The notes beneath the pieces are model-generated. The model had not been told where the DNA came from, did no database searches, and was given only the letters and a program-made list of their open reading frames with translations. From Ceriagrion tenellum (taxonomy: Eukaryota > Arthropoda > Insecta > Odonata > Coenagrionidae): 64,000 bases of DNA. Below are positions 47,401-59,096 of the stretch, piece by piece (the stretch's first letter is position 1; each line of letters starts with the position of its first letter). The stretch lies in contig OY720633.1 in assembly GCA_963169105.1 (NCBI GenBank), forward strand, positions 164,377,780 through 164,441,779, written 5' to 3'. The position numbers were made by a program, and so were the translations under genes.

Positions 47401-48300
47401 GTTTCCATTTCGTATGGCATAAGAGAATTTAATTTTTTGGTAAAGCAATCGGATCCCTCCTCTGCCGTGATTTTACCATTTTGCGAGCCCATTATTTCAC
47501 TCGCAAATGGCTTCTCCCTCTAGGAAAATACACCTGAACCCTCCGTCACAATTTCGTAAAATTATTTTTAATCTGCCGACCTTAGGGGTTCTGCTCTACT
47601 TTCTGGTGTTTTCCGGTTGAAAATTTAATGTCAAGAAACTTTTTTAAGCCATGAAAGCTTGCCGAAGTGATCGCAAGAATGTGTTCGCAAGAGTCCGACC
47701 GTTTCATCGAGCACCCATATCTTTCCCAGTGTTTCTGTTTAACTTCACCTTCGCTCGAGAGAAAAATCGTTATGCCGTCATTTACATCTTTTAATGAGTT
47801 AGTATAGCTTCGAATATTTCATTTCAAAGCTTTTGGTCCGGCGCGGTGTTTCTTTAAAACCATTGAAATTGGTTATGAATATTCATCGTTGCTGCACTAA
47901 CAAAATTGCATTTAAATTGGCCTAGATTAATGTGATAGCCAATATTCACCCGGTTGACTGAACAATGCCCCAGAAATTAGCTTAAAATTACCTGATGTTA
48001 ATTTTTCACTTGGGTATGCACAACCTCGTGCACCTATCCCGTTCTTTTTAATAAATTAATATGATCCTTCCCTACTTCAAGTACTTTTTGCAATCTAATA
48101 TGCAATTTTGCAATCTAATAACTGCACTTTGAATTTCCCTGAAAAGAAGTGAATAACTATTATTTACGAATAAACAAATTATTCAGGAGTTGCGTTAAGC
48201 CTGTCAGGTTTTAAATTAGTCAAAGTGACCGAATTTTCAACGCGACTAAAGGATATTAATCTCGGCATAGCTATAGGTTTTTGGTTTTTGGATTCGTGGC
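44401..48300. other. AT-rich anonymous DNA
   Basis: About 3.9 kb with only short unrecognised open frames. A small direct duplication TTTGCAATCTAATA occurs twice at 48088-48121. Nothing else is supported. Confidence 0.5.
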
Positions 48301-48304
48301 CTCG

Positions 48305-48800
48305 ATAATGGAATTGGTACCTTAAGCGCGGTTCGCGGCGGTGCCTGCACCAGGTCAAAACAGAGCCGATCGCATGTTCAAGGAGAAGGAGGGCGCGGTA
48401 AACTCATGCGAGTAATTGATCGTAGTTGCCATGGAGGCGCAGCTTGCGGAGCTGAGACTCCGGAACACGCGTTTACCACTCTTGCGTCATCGCGCTTCGC
48501 CCATTGTCTCTTTGTGTGAGCGCCAGGAAAATACATATCCGACTCCTCTCACGCCGCTGTAGTCATGGAAGTTATTGCTGCACTACACGTAATGTGTATG
48601 TCCCTACATCTTCCCTGAAGCGGTGCGCAAAAGTGGTCGCCAGAGTTTCAAACTAAAGAGTTACCAACATGATGGGATGGATACGTAATTATTGGACGTG
48701 TGCTTCTCGCGTTTTCGTCTTGGTCTGGGACTGCGGTGCTGCCAACGTTTCGAGCTACGACTCTTAGCTGTTCGTGAGTGTTGCTTATAGCGACAGTTGA
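48305..48800. promoter_or_regulatory. mildly CpG-rich block with X-box-like site
   Basis: CpG-rich at 48330-48500. GTTGCCATGG at 48425-48434 matches the left 10 bases of the RFX X-box palindrome; the right half is not conserved. No open frame of interest. Confidence 0.25.
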
Positions 48801-48905
48801 ATGGATGGATAGCAGAGGAGGTGTCCATGGAAGACTCTAGGCAGCTCTATACGTCGGGAAAAGTCTAGATATCTGTATGCGTGTATTTGGTTATCACTCG
48901 TTCCT
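48801..48905. other. no supported feature
   Basis: Short spacer. Confidence 0.4.
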
Positions 48906-49860
48906 TTAACCCATTGAAGCCCATTGGCAATCTGATTCGCCAAAAAATTACTACATTTTTAAAAATTCACTATTTCACTTCTCCCGCAATGTGCGCCGTA
49001 CTTTCCCCATTCGTTGGTTTCTCTAACCTCCCCCCTGTCGAAAAGTGTGTGTTTTTTTAATTTAACATAAAGCCAAGCTCTACTTAAGAGGGAAATCGGT
49101 GATGGGTGCACCACCATGTAATACGGAGCATACGCACATCATACGCACCGTTGGTCATTTCCAAGCTTTGCGTTGAAGTGTTCACTCATGCTTTTCGTGT
49201 TGGATTCTGCATACTTTGGGGTGATATTTCGGAATAAGCTTATTTAAGGTTTGATTAATACGACACTTAAAAAAATCTCTCTTCTTCTACTATGCATTTG
49301 TGATTTACACGCCGCGAAACTTCGCAGGCAACTGAAGTTACTTCTGTCCTTTCGCCGTTTCGCATGGTGGCCAACATAATTTTCATCGTTGGCATTTTTT
49401 CTGTCGCCGCAAATAGTTGTTAATACCATAGGGTCTTTTGATGACTTTTAAATGTGATAAAATGACTTTTTATGGTAGTTTCTCATTTTTTTAAAATAAT
49501 TTACGCATTACGTCTACGTAGACGTATTTAATGAACAAGCTCGATGACAACGAGGAAACTGCAACAGAAACTTGGGGCACAAGATTACTATTTTCGTCTC
49601 CTTTTGATTTGCCGTGTATCGTCACTGATGACGTTTCCTGTGTGTCAGACAGTGAGGTGACAGGCGATCCACCACATCTTCCACGGGTGATTTTAGCTAA
49701 TGAGGCAGTTACGGAGAATTCTTATGGCCTATAAGAAGAAGATTTCAAAGATGGGCCATCTACTTCATTCGATACATATAATAACCCAGAGAAGATACGA
49801 ATTCATTTTGCTCCGCTTTGCTCCGTGCTGAGGCCCACTGCAACTAGACTTTCTCGGCCA
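48906..49860 (+). mobile_element. possible piggyBac-type remnant (5' end and start of a transposase-like frame)
   Basis: TTAACCCATTGAAGCCCATT at 48906 has the TTAACCC start of piggyBac-type ends. At 49531 a 67-codon frame (MNKLDDNEETATETW...) continues past one stop as EEDFKDGPSTSFDTYNNPEK. It is acidic and S/T-rich, as piggyBac transposase N-termini often are. I see none of the catalytic region, and no matching right end was found. It may equally be anonymous DNA. Confidence 0.25.
49509..49526. repeat. 18-bp perfect palindrome
   Basis: TACGTCTACGTAGACGTA reads the same on both strands. It lies five bases before the ATG at 49531. Confidence 0.9.
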
Positions 49861-51605
49861 GTTCGTGAATCGTACTTGTGATTCCTTCCCCAGTTCTTTA
49901 GCCCTGAAATTTTGGATCTGTTGTTCCATCAATCGTGTATTTATGCAGGATCGAAGGGTCTGCCCAATATCAATGTCAGGCGAGATTAAACATATTGTGC
50001 TGTGGGTACTCTGCTCTTATAGGGGTTTAATGTGTAATGCGATAGAGAACTGTATTGGAGTGAAGACAGTGATTGTAGAGTAGAGCTCGTTCAACGTTCC
50101 ATTGTCGGGAATAGATTTAAAATGATTTTAAAGTGTCTACACTTACCTGACAGTGCCACTGGCTTTTCAAAACTCGGCCATATTTAAAATTTTAAATGTT
50201 TCAATTTTGACAAAAATTATTTTATTGGTGTCACGGCGAAGGAGACAACATGTTAGTAGTTCGGTGGAGAGTGATGCTAAAGAAAATTGTTAAAGCGTTT
50301 TTTTGGTGGTAGTGAGTCAGAGAGGAAAAACTCTTGAAGGGAGAAAAAAATGTACGGGTGGTATTTTAGCAATGGATGGGATATTGAAGGTTCAAATGAA
50401 AGGTTAGTTGCTTTGTGTCAGAAATTTTGACGACATTAAAGTATGATGGGCGATGATGATGGAGAACATTTTGAGGTATCCAAGGTTGCAATTGAGGTAA
50501 GTGATCCTGATATATTACAACCTTTCCAAGACCAACTCGAGTTTGAAGCGATTTATAGTTTTTAAAAACTTGGCCATTACTAATGTTAGCTCAAGAAGGA
50601 TTAATGTTATTATATACGTTGCAGGCTAGCCTATCTTAAGTCAAATGATTTAGTAAAATTATTTTCCAAATATTGTATGAAGTTATATTATTTCTTTTCC
50701 TACATTGCGTAGAAATGTTGGTTGCCTTTAAACAGCCAACTACGCTCAGCGGAGACTCCCGACTATTATCAAGTAGATTCTTCCCCGTGTGAGTGGGTTC
50801 AAGATGGCAGAAATGAATTTGTTGTGGAATAAGTTTGATTTTGTATTTAAAAAATGTAACCTCCTGCATTCAGATTATATTTTTGAAAGAGATGGTGGTG
50901 AGAAGGTTCATCGAAGTGGAAATCATTTTCTTCGTTGGAATATCTTCGTCATCGGTCGTTGCCGGTGCGGGTATTCTCGCTTATCTCGTTATACGATATC
51001 GTGGTTTTGCGAACGAGAAACTTTGTGGCGGTTTCCACTCAGGGGTTTGAAGTATCGCGATGGCGTGTGATTGGCAGCTGGAGAGTGGGAGTTGCGTAGA
51101 AGGACAAAACAAGTCATTTGGATTGATGAGATGCGCGTTAGTCTCCTTGTACGTGTGGTACATTATTCCAGAAAGCGGCTGCGCAAGAAGGCAGCACACT
51201 TTTCCCATTGATGGTGGGCTCACACGTGAAAGCTATTGGCCTTTTTCTGTCGTAACAAGGCTTCTGTGTCTCTTCTGGTGTGTAGGATTGGTTACACTTT
51301 GTATTCTCTTATGCGTTACGTGACGACAAATCAAATGGTTTCTAGCTTATCGGTGTTGATCTAATGAGGTAGTTGGAGCGGGATTTTCCCCAAGATATAA
51401 CGGAGACCATATACTCTGTGGCTTCAGGCTTGATGGAGTGGAATCGGAACATAACTAAGTATAAAAAAATAGGCAACTTCCACTGTGATGTATCACAAGG
51501 GAGACTATATTTGGATTTTACGTTTTATTTTCAGTTGGCGTGGAAAGCTTTAAGTATATTATAATATAATTGGTGCAATTTGTCCTTATATGACTGAAAT
51601 ACATA
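49861..51605. other. AT-rich anonymous DNA
   Basis: Overlapping open frames of 60-93 codons at 50789-51323 have no recognisable domain. No gene is supported. Confidence 0.45.
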
Positions 51606-51609
51606 GTAA

Positions 51610-52038
51610 TTAAATATATCTATATAATCGTTCGACTATGTTCACTTTTTTTTGACGCGATACGTTTAAAAGTCCTTCATTTTGGAAGGTTTCTTTGTGA
51701 TTCAGACAAAAGATACTGCGTTAATGATTTAACTTATTTTTAAAAGTAATTCAGAAAACGTACAAAATACTCTCTGTTAAATATCTGACGAGATTAAGTC
51801 GTTCGAAAATCCTCATTTTGTTTTCAATTAAGGTCTCGGTGGAGTGCATAACCGTACCATTGTCCATGGAGAATGGTCGGCTTTTTATGGCAAATAGCTC
51901 ACGAAATATTGAGGTATGTGGTAGATATTTTGTTGTCTTAAGAAAGGTGGGATACTTTTCCTTAAAATGAGGCCAAATTATTTGGCTTCTTGCAGGAATG
52001 AATTCTAGCCTAAAAATACCTTATTATCGCTCAGTCGA
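51610..52038 (-). repeat. R1 interspersed repeat, copy 3, partial and reverse
   Basis: On the minus strand it contains CTGAGCGATAATAAGG, TTTGGCCTCATTTTAAGG, CCATGGACAATGGTACGG and AAACCTTCCAAAATGAAGG in the same order as the plus-strand copies. The far end is missing or too diverged to place. Confidence 0.55.
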
Positions 52039-52435
52039 GTGCGCACTGCTCGCACAGGTAACATACTTGACTTCGGCATTCTTTCATTTCGGAAGCAGTT
52101 CCTGAGAACTCTTGGCTGTCCGTTATAGAAGATGTGAAACGGCTGATGCCATTCTCTGCTTACATCCGGTTTTCCATCGTTTATTTATCCCATTGCTTAA
52201 TACATATTGCTTTCGCTATCATGGTGGCGTGTCCGGAATGCTTCATTGTAAGAACTTTTCTGAAGAGTTATGTCCAGGGATCCAGAATTATATTGTTAGC
52301 CTACACGTTTTCTTGGATGACTCAGAGTTGTCACAGTCTCAAAAATACTACATCTATTCCCGGAATTGGTTTTATCCTAAAAAACCATCCGGCGTTATTC
52401 TTCTCATACTGTTTGGAAGTCTTCTCTTCCGAGTT
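52039..52435. other. no supported gene
   Basis: Two overlapping open frames of 132 and 140 codons (52112-52510 and 52134-52556) lie in different frames of the same strand and have no recognised domain. At most one could be real and neither is supported. Confidence 0.4.
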
Positions 52436-52439
52436 TTTC

Positions 52440-52800
52440 AAAATTTCCGACGGATTCCCCTCCTACCGTGCTGTGGCCATCGATCGCCTTTATCGTGCAC
52501 CATTTCGTGACCTTTCTTTGTGCTTGTGGCGGCCCTGCGTGACACACTGGACGTGATCGAGTGTGTTGTTCCGTGAAGGATCCGGGGAAAAACAGCCGCC
52601 GAAACAAAAATGCGATATCTTTTTTTCACCTTTAATTCCGCCGCCCAGCCGTGCCCGACCGACCAAGTCCTCTCCACCCCCCGCCCCCCACCCCATGCAG
52701 TGAGCGCCGTCCAATAATAATCTCGCATCGATAAACCTTCCTCGCGTGACGTCACACCCATCGGAACCCTTTGGCGCCTCTCGTACTAAAAAATGCCCAC
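52440..52800. promoter_or_regulatory. CpG-rich block with CRE site
   Basis: CpG-rich DNA (for example GCCGCCCAGCCGTGCCCGAC near 52640) ends with a perfect TGACGTCA at 52747-52754, the CREB/ATF binding site. No TATA box or coding exon was identified. Confidence 0.35.
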
Positions 52801-52875
52801 GATAAGGTGGGTGCACGACTTTCTCTGTACGCTGAAAACTTGATGCTGTGAACGCGTCGCTGTTAGAAGACTTTA

Positions 52876-53435
52876 GGTAGTTTTGGCGAGATATCATTTC
52901 CCCTGAAATTCGATGAATTTGCTCTCATGTTAAAGAAAAATGTCTCAACATTCAATAGATACCAAAATATTCGTCACTCACCTCATCAATTTTCGAGATA
53001 TGTATTTGCCCACTAATGCCGGCCATTTTCCATGGGAAATAGTACGGGTAGGACCTCCAGATAGACCTTATTTAAAAATTAAGGATTTATTAACCCTAGA
53101 TCTTGCCTTAAATTTAGCTGTGGGTTCCTTGTATTGCTTTCTCAAATACTTTTAAAAATTAAACCAATTGCTCACCGCAGAAAACTTAACGGAATCGAAA
53201 AAAAACCTCCGACGTGAAGGCTTCTTCCCCGTGCGGCGTGAAAAAAATTAGTCGCGGTTAATGCTTACCCATGCATATCTAGTGAATTAGCTGGAATTTC
53301 AACCATATACAACATTATTTTTACACCATTAATATGAAATATGTAAACTCCATGCTTCTTACAGGTGCCAAAACATATAAATAAATTATAATAAGGCCTC
53401 ATTTATGACTATTGATAAATCTCGCTCAAACTACC
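52876..53435 (+). repeat. R1 interspersed repeat, copy 4
   Basis: Starts GGTAGTTTTGGCGAGATATC and ends ATCTCGCTCAAACTACC, the clearest inverted pair of any R1 copy. Internal blocks TTTTCGAGATATGTATTTGC and TTTTCCATGGGAAATAGTAC align with the others. It is 560 bp with no ORF. Confidence 0.7.
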
Positions 53436-54412
53436 TTCTGATCAATTTTCTTATAAACATTACGTACACCCTCTTCTTCGTCGTTTGTTCGCTAGTTTTT
53501 CCGTTCAGGGGATGTGGCATATGAAAGATTGCCTTCTAATCACTCAAAAGAATCTTACAATCTCACCAAAGATATTTCAGCGATTATGATCGGTTAACTG
53601 TGTGATTTGTTCGCTGTTTTTACAATCGGTTTTGCTTGCTAATGAAACTTTTTTTATGTATTAAGAGTTCAACAAATCTGATGTATAAGTTCAGCGTACA
53701 AATTAAGGTGTTATTATATACTTTCTCAATTTTCAGGAACATTTATGTAGTGAGAACTCATCCCGTCTTTCATAATATTCTCCTTTCTCGGTTTGTCCGC
53801 ATTCTTCGGTATTTCTTCCGTTCAAATGCATTGGCTTAGAGTTAAAAAACATATGCCCGCAGCATTATTTTCTCTCGGTTTCATGTGAAAATTCATTTCA
53901 AGTCTTAATATTATACCTTATGATCGGTGCGAAAGGAGAATTGTACTTTGATGTAGGAGCATTTCGCCACCATCCTTTTATCGGGGTACATCTCTCGTTT
54001 CGCGAACCGCTTTTACTGTAGCCTCTTTTAAGGTTCAGCCCCGTTCACTCATATTCTCCCCGTTTGTCATGGTCTTCTTTCTATTCTAATCGAGCCTGCT
54101 CTCGAGGACTCAAAAATTGGCGTGGTGGAGGGGCATGCGCGCTCAGACCATGCCTCTGAAGTGACTCTAGCGGTGTTCATTCCTCCTTGTTGAAGCCAAC
54201 CTTGCCGGGTGAAGTGACTTCAAAAGGTGTGTGAACCCAATGTGGCGGACTCTCATGTGATATGCCTGGTAAAAAAAATCGTGAGCGTCACGGGAAATTA
54301 ACTGGGTTGCTATGGTGAAAAGGGGTGGTGATGAGTTTGATATGAATTTTAACCCTTTATGTGGTCGACACGGGGAATCAGCCAAACGAGGACGAGTCTA
54401 GGCTGCTAACTT
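53436..54412. other. AT-rich anonymous DNA
   Basis: No supported gene or repeat. Confidence 0.5.
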
Positions 54413-54765
54413 TTTAAATTCGGCTGTGGAGGAGGATGGAGAAGGTGCGGTGGACGGAAAGGAAGACAGGCGAGGAAGTGTTTGGTAGGTATGGTTGGCG
54501 GGGAAAGGAAACTTCTGGACGAGATTAGGAGGCCAAGGGGGTAGGTGCAAGAGCTGATGGAGGTGAAGGGTTTCCGTGATTGAAGGAAGCATGTTGTGCA
54601 AGCAGGGAAGGAGTAGAAAAATAGGTTTCATGGACTGGATAAAGAATGGTTGGACGTACGAAGAGAGGAAGAAAGAAACATTTGAGGAAGATAGGGCCTT
54701 GTGCGTGTAAAAATCTTGAGGGTATATTCTTACTTTCCATAAAATCTACATTTAGCGGGTAGAAT
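54413..54765 (+). mobile_element. LINE 3' fragment
   Basis: Motifs in order with frameshifts: LWRRMEKVRWTERKTGEEVF near 54425, GKETSGRD (from GKERKLLDE), an EGF..LKEA stretch, and SREGVEK, stop, VSWTG. The 3' end GTGTAAAAATCTTGAGGG near 54700 corresponds to the end of the 22.5 kb copy. Same family as 34328. Confidence 0.7.
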
Positions 54766-55125
54766 ACTTTATGATGATGTTGAGCTATTGAAAACATTGA
54801 CAGTCCTTACCTTGACCATTAGCTCTATATGCATAATTTTCGTCACTGAACTAGTGAATTAATCGTGAACTGTGTTGTGATGAATTCGAGAAATCCCGAA
54901 AATTATCATTGATCATCAAGGGAATTTATCTACTCTGTATTCCCATGAATAAGTGACCAGCAGTGGGTCACGAAACGTCGAGCCAAACCGATACCTCATG
55001 CGGCATTTACCCGTAATACTTTATTTTATTAATCAACATGAGCCGTGAAAGCTTCAATCAAGAAATATCTACTCTGAAGTTTGACATCAACGTCTCTATT
55101 CAAGATATTATCCCCTTTGTGGACC
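54766..55125. other. no supported gene
   Basis: AT-rich. A CGAAACGTCGAGCC box lies at about 54972, similar to boxes near 12944 and (inverted) 58873. Confidence 0.45.
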
Positions 55126-55129
55126 ATTA

Positions 55130-55745
55130 ATGTTGCCTCCTTGATGGATGCCTACGTTTTGTGGGAACGAGGGAGCTTGTGGGGTGGATCTCGTCCGGGG
55201 GGAGCGGAGGAGTAGAGGAATGGAGTGGATTTCGAAAGGAGTAAAAGTGCCGGAGTGCATGCCAAGGAGTCCTTTTTGTCCTCTCGCTAGATTCACTTCG
55301 TCCACCGTCTTCCCCCCCCTTCCTCTTCCCTTCGGATTCATGTCCGACGTGAGGTATGGGGGTGTGGGGGAAGGGGAACTTTGGGGCGGCGGACAGACAG
55401 ACAGACGGACGGGGAGGAGTGTGTGTCATGCTGTGTATTTCTCCCCCACTCCCACCCCATCTCTTCCTCTTCTGTTCTCCTCCGCTGCTGTGGCGCTGGC
55501 GACGTGCCGGACGAGAGGAGACTCAAAGGCAAAGAGAAGGTTGAAACCATGAATGAAGGATTATATGCGGCAGTGTTTTGTCGCGGGGGAACGAGCGCGT
55601 TCGTGTGGCAACGGTACTGGGCTTCTCTTTTTGTCCATCTCCTCCTCCTCGATGGCGGGTCGATGCGAGAAGGCTCTCCTCTTCAGTTTCCTTCGATCTT
55701 TCAATTTGAAGTTAGGTCATGCAGTTAAATCCATTCCTTACACTT
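55130..55745. promoter_or_regulatory. CpG/CT-rich block
   Basis: Mixed purine-rich and pyrimidine-rich runs with CpG-rich sequence to about 55670, and an ACAGAC tract at 55393-55408. Overlapping open frames up to 134 codons on both strands are compositional. An R1 copy starts directly after it. Confidence 0.35.
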
Positions 55746-55748
55746 ACA

Positions 55749-56300
55749 GGTAGTTTGAGCGAAATATAATTTAACCTAGAAATCAATGAATTTGGTCTCA
55801 TTTTAAAGAATAATATATCACCCTTCCATTGGCATCAAAAATGCAACCCCTTACCGCATTACTTTCAGAGATATTTGCAAAAAATACCAAGCCCTTTTGC
55901 ATGGGAAGTGGTACGTGTATGCACTTCAGAGAGACCATACATTAAAAATGATGCATATTCTACACTTAGATCTCGTTAAAAAATCAACAGTGTGTAGTTT
56001 GTGTGTTTACTCCACTATTTTGGAAAATTAATCATATTGTCACCGCAGTAAATTCTTCGGGATCACAATAAACCTTCCGTTTTGATGTAGTTTCAAACAT
56101 ACCGCGAGAAAAAAATGAGTCAATTTAAAGATTTATTTAGGTATTTTCATTTGATTACTTACTATTCTGTCATTTAAAACTATTTTATTGCACCAATTAT
56201 AATGCAATATTTAATTCGTGTCTCAAAGTTGGTGAAATTAAAACGTTAATATCGATTATGGTCTCTATTATGATTAGAGAACTATCTCGCTCGCACTTCC
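55749..56300 (+). repeat. R1 interspersed repeat, copy 5
   Basis: Starts GGTAGTTTGAGCGAAATATA and ends TCTCGCTCGCACTTCC, followed by TTAA at 56301-56304. The left flank is TTACA, so the duplication is not intact on both sides. This copy and the one at 40255 are the closest pair of the family in the window. Confidence 0.75.
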
Positions 56301-56860
56301 TTAAACATCTGCATATTTTATGTACTAAGACCCGTTTCTTACGATACTTGATCCAGCATAAATTCGATGATAATCGTTAACATGACAGGTTTCCAGCATC
56401 GTGTGATATAGAACTAGTCTTCTGGCTAGTAAGCATGATTGCTATCTTACTGTGTTACTTGAGTTCTTAATTGATACGGTGCTAGTTTGCTCCTTGCTCT
56501 CAGTAAGACCCAGGAGTCTTCGACCAATCACAGTAGGTTTAATGCAATCAGTGCGATGTTAACTTTCTGAAATCAGCGCCATCTACACCTCCTCGGGCTA
56601 TCAGTAATTTTCAAGCTGCGAAATCAACAAAAATAAAAAATTCCATGCGCTGTTTGTTCACCTACTGTTATAAATGGATGTATCTCATATTTAAGTAGAC
56701 ACGCGTTAAGACATGAACGAAGATGCCGATTTCCCGTCAGCACCAGCCCAATGATCGTGTAAATCCTCTGGGACGTCACATATCATATTAGATTCCGTCC
56801 TCAATATCTATTGTCTACTAGTACACTAGTTTTTGTGCAGGATCATGTATCGCGTGAAAC
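56301..56860. other. AT-rich anonymous DNA
   Basis: No supported feature. Confidence 0.5.
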
Positions 56861-56864
56861 GGGC

Positions 56865-57310
56865 TCAAGGGGATTGGAGCGGAAATCGTGAGTCATTTAG
56901 TGCACGTTTTAATAACTTTTCAAACTGGTCAAAAAGAAATTCTTGGCCCGCAGTTCTTTTAAGTACATCTATTTATGCGTTTTAAATTATCATAAAAATA
57001 TGGTACCATAAACGATACTAGAGTTATACGTAAAAATTTTAATATTAATTTTGGCAGCGTTTTGACTTGAGTTAACGGCGCGGAATTCAAAATTTAAGCA
57101 AAAATCTTATGTAAATATGAATTTTACATGAATCGGAAAGATATTTGTTATCAGCCATTACAATGATGTTCAACGTGTAATTTCGCGTCCGTGGTAAAAT
57201 CCATTCACAATGATACGTGTATTTTCGAAATCTATGGCAGGTGCTATGAGGTTCCGTGCTAAAATGGCTCTAAATTGCCAGGAAACGAAATCGGTAACAT
57301 TTAAAAAAAT
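56865..57310 (+). repeat. R2 interspersed repeat, copy 3
   Basis: The longest copy. It contains ATCGTGAGTCATTTAGTGC, TTTTAAGTACATCTATTTA, GGCGCGGAATTCAAAATTTA and, near the end, GAAATCGGTAACATTT. These blocks recur in order at 39890 and, inverted, at 36085. Again it lies near an R1 copy. No terminal repeats were determined and there is no ORF. Confidence 0.6.
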
Positions 57311-58318
57311 TTGTTTATACATATAACTTAATGGTACGTACACGTATGCAAAGATTTACCCAAATATACGCGTCAACGAAAATTTCTCCAACCACCTTTA
57401 ACGTTTGGTAGCTGGCGCTCAATGGCGATGCTGAAGCACCTTCCTTGTGGCATGCTGGTGGAACGTTCGTGAGATCGTAGTTCGTGGAGCAATTGGTAAT
57501 CCTAGGATTAACAGTTGAAGATTGCATTTCGCGTTTTAGTGTGATCTTGATTGGCTATTTGCATTGTTCTTAATAATGTAGTACTGGTAACCTAATCTGA
57601 TGACTCGTGGTCTCTAATGGCTTCAGTATCAAATGTGTTTGATGAGATTTTTATTGGGAGTATTTAGCGTGTCGCATGCCATGAAAACTCCAGCGGCTTC
57701 ACTTCGTAGTATAAATATGAAGCTGCAGCGAATGAATTAAAATCCCTTGTCTTTGGGTGAATGATTCATTCGTGTCCCTCAGGAGTTCCAATCCAAGTAT
57801 TTTTTGCGTGCTTCAAAATTACTTCTGTGTGATGGGTGACACATTTTCATGGTCGGCTCATTCAACACTTTTTATTTGCCACGGCAATTAGCTCAGTTAA
57901 TTCACAAATGTTAATATTATTATCAGTTAAGTGATTTGGAAATGTGATCTAAAATCTCTTTACCTGCCCTCTTATAAATCATAGTGTCAGTATGGGCGAA
58001 CCTTGGGATCTGGAAGTCGGTTCGTAACTTTAGCTTAAATGGTACCGATAGTTAACTCTTGACTGCGGATAGTCTTTCTGCTACGTTCACTGTAGTGGAC
58101 TTTCAAGCTCTCCTCGTAGAATACGCAGATATAAAATTCCTGCCCATTCTGTTACCGGTCCTTATGTTAATGGAGGTTATATGTAGTCCTCGACCCACAG
58201 AGTTATATATATCTCCGATCGATAGACATTGTGCCAAGTGATAATGGAAATTTTTTTAATGGGGTGATTTGTATTAAAGTTAAGACTTCCTGTCTAGACT
58301 CGATGATTGCCCTCCTTT

Positions 58319-58356
<38 letters not shown>

Positions 58357-58685
58357 TGAGAGTTGCAAATGCGTTCCATGGTCCCAGCGAAAAGTCGAAA
58401 CCGTAATCCATAACCCGAAGACAACGCGTTGAAAGAGATCGATTGTGTGACCCCACCAATGTGAGAAGCGAAAAACAAAACGCATATTATGCTTATTCTT
58501 TAGAAAGGGCTGCCCGCGACTCATAAACATTTTTGCTGCCGTCATTTTTCTCTGAATATGAATGGCGTCATGTCATGAGTGATGACAAATTGTCACTATT
58601 ACTGCGTTCATTCTTTCAATTGAGGCTAGAATGGAATCTAATGAAAAGGTATTTTAAAGCTCTCCGTGCCGGACTGTCTTTTAGT
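57311..58685. other. AT-rich anonymous DNA
   Basis: No supported gene. A (GA)n tract lies at 58323-58349. Confidence 0.5.
58323..58349. repeat. (GA)n simple repeat
   Basis: About thirteen GA units in AT-rich surroundings, outside the CpG-rich blocks. Confidence 0.9.
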
Positions 58686-58689
58686 TTGA

Positions 58690-59093
58690 CTCTCTCAGTT
58701 TGGTAAACTTACTTCTTCCGCTCAGCCCTTGCTCATATCTCCTCTTCCTTGCCCACCTCTGTCGCCCTCTGTCGAAGCATTCAACATTCCATTGCATCGC
58801 CGCGAAAATGAAACGACTTTTTCAAAGTTTTCTTGGGCTTCCGTCCGGGTGAGTGGGTCCATTATGCCGACGCGACGTTTCGATGCTCGACTCGAGCGTC
58901 GTCCTCAGGTCAAAGGTGAATGACAGGGAAAGCATCAGATCCTACTTAACTTTTTCAGCTCCACTTTTAAGGTAATGGGTATGACCCGAGTGTTTAACCT
59001 TTTGTGTCATAGTTAGGTTTGTAGTGACAAAATATTTGTTATTTATTTATTGTACAACCAAAGACTTATATTGTTGTGATTTTATATTGACAC
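58690..59093. other. short CpG-rich patch with inverted motif
   Basis: CpG-rich at 58790-58915. GACGTTTCGATGCTCGACTC at 58873 continues into GAGCGTCGTCCTCAGG. This type of box is widespread in animal repeats. The inverse (CGAAACGTCGA) is present near 54972 and a similar GAAACGTCGA near 12944. No gene. Confidence 0.35.
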
Positions 59094-59096
59094 TAA

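Noticed and set aside
52112..52556. Overlapping 132- and 140-codon frames as a possible membrane protein gene
   Set aside because: They use two different frames of the same strand, have no homologous motif, and run into a CpG-rich block.
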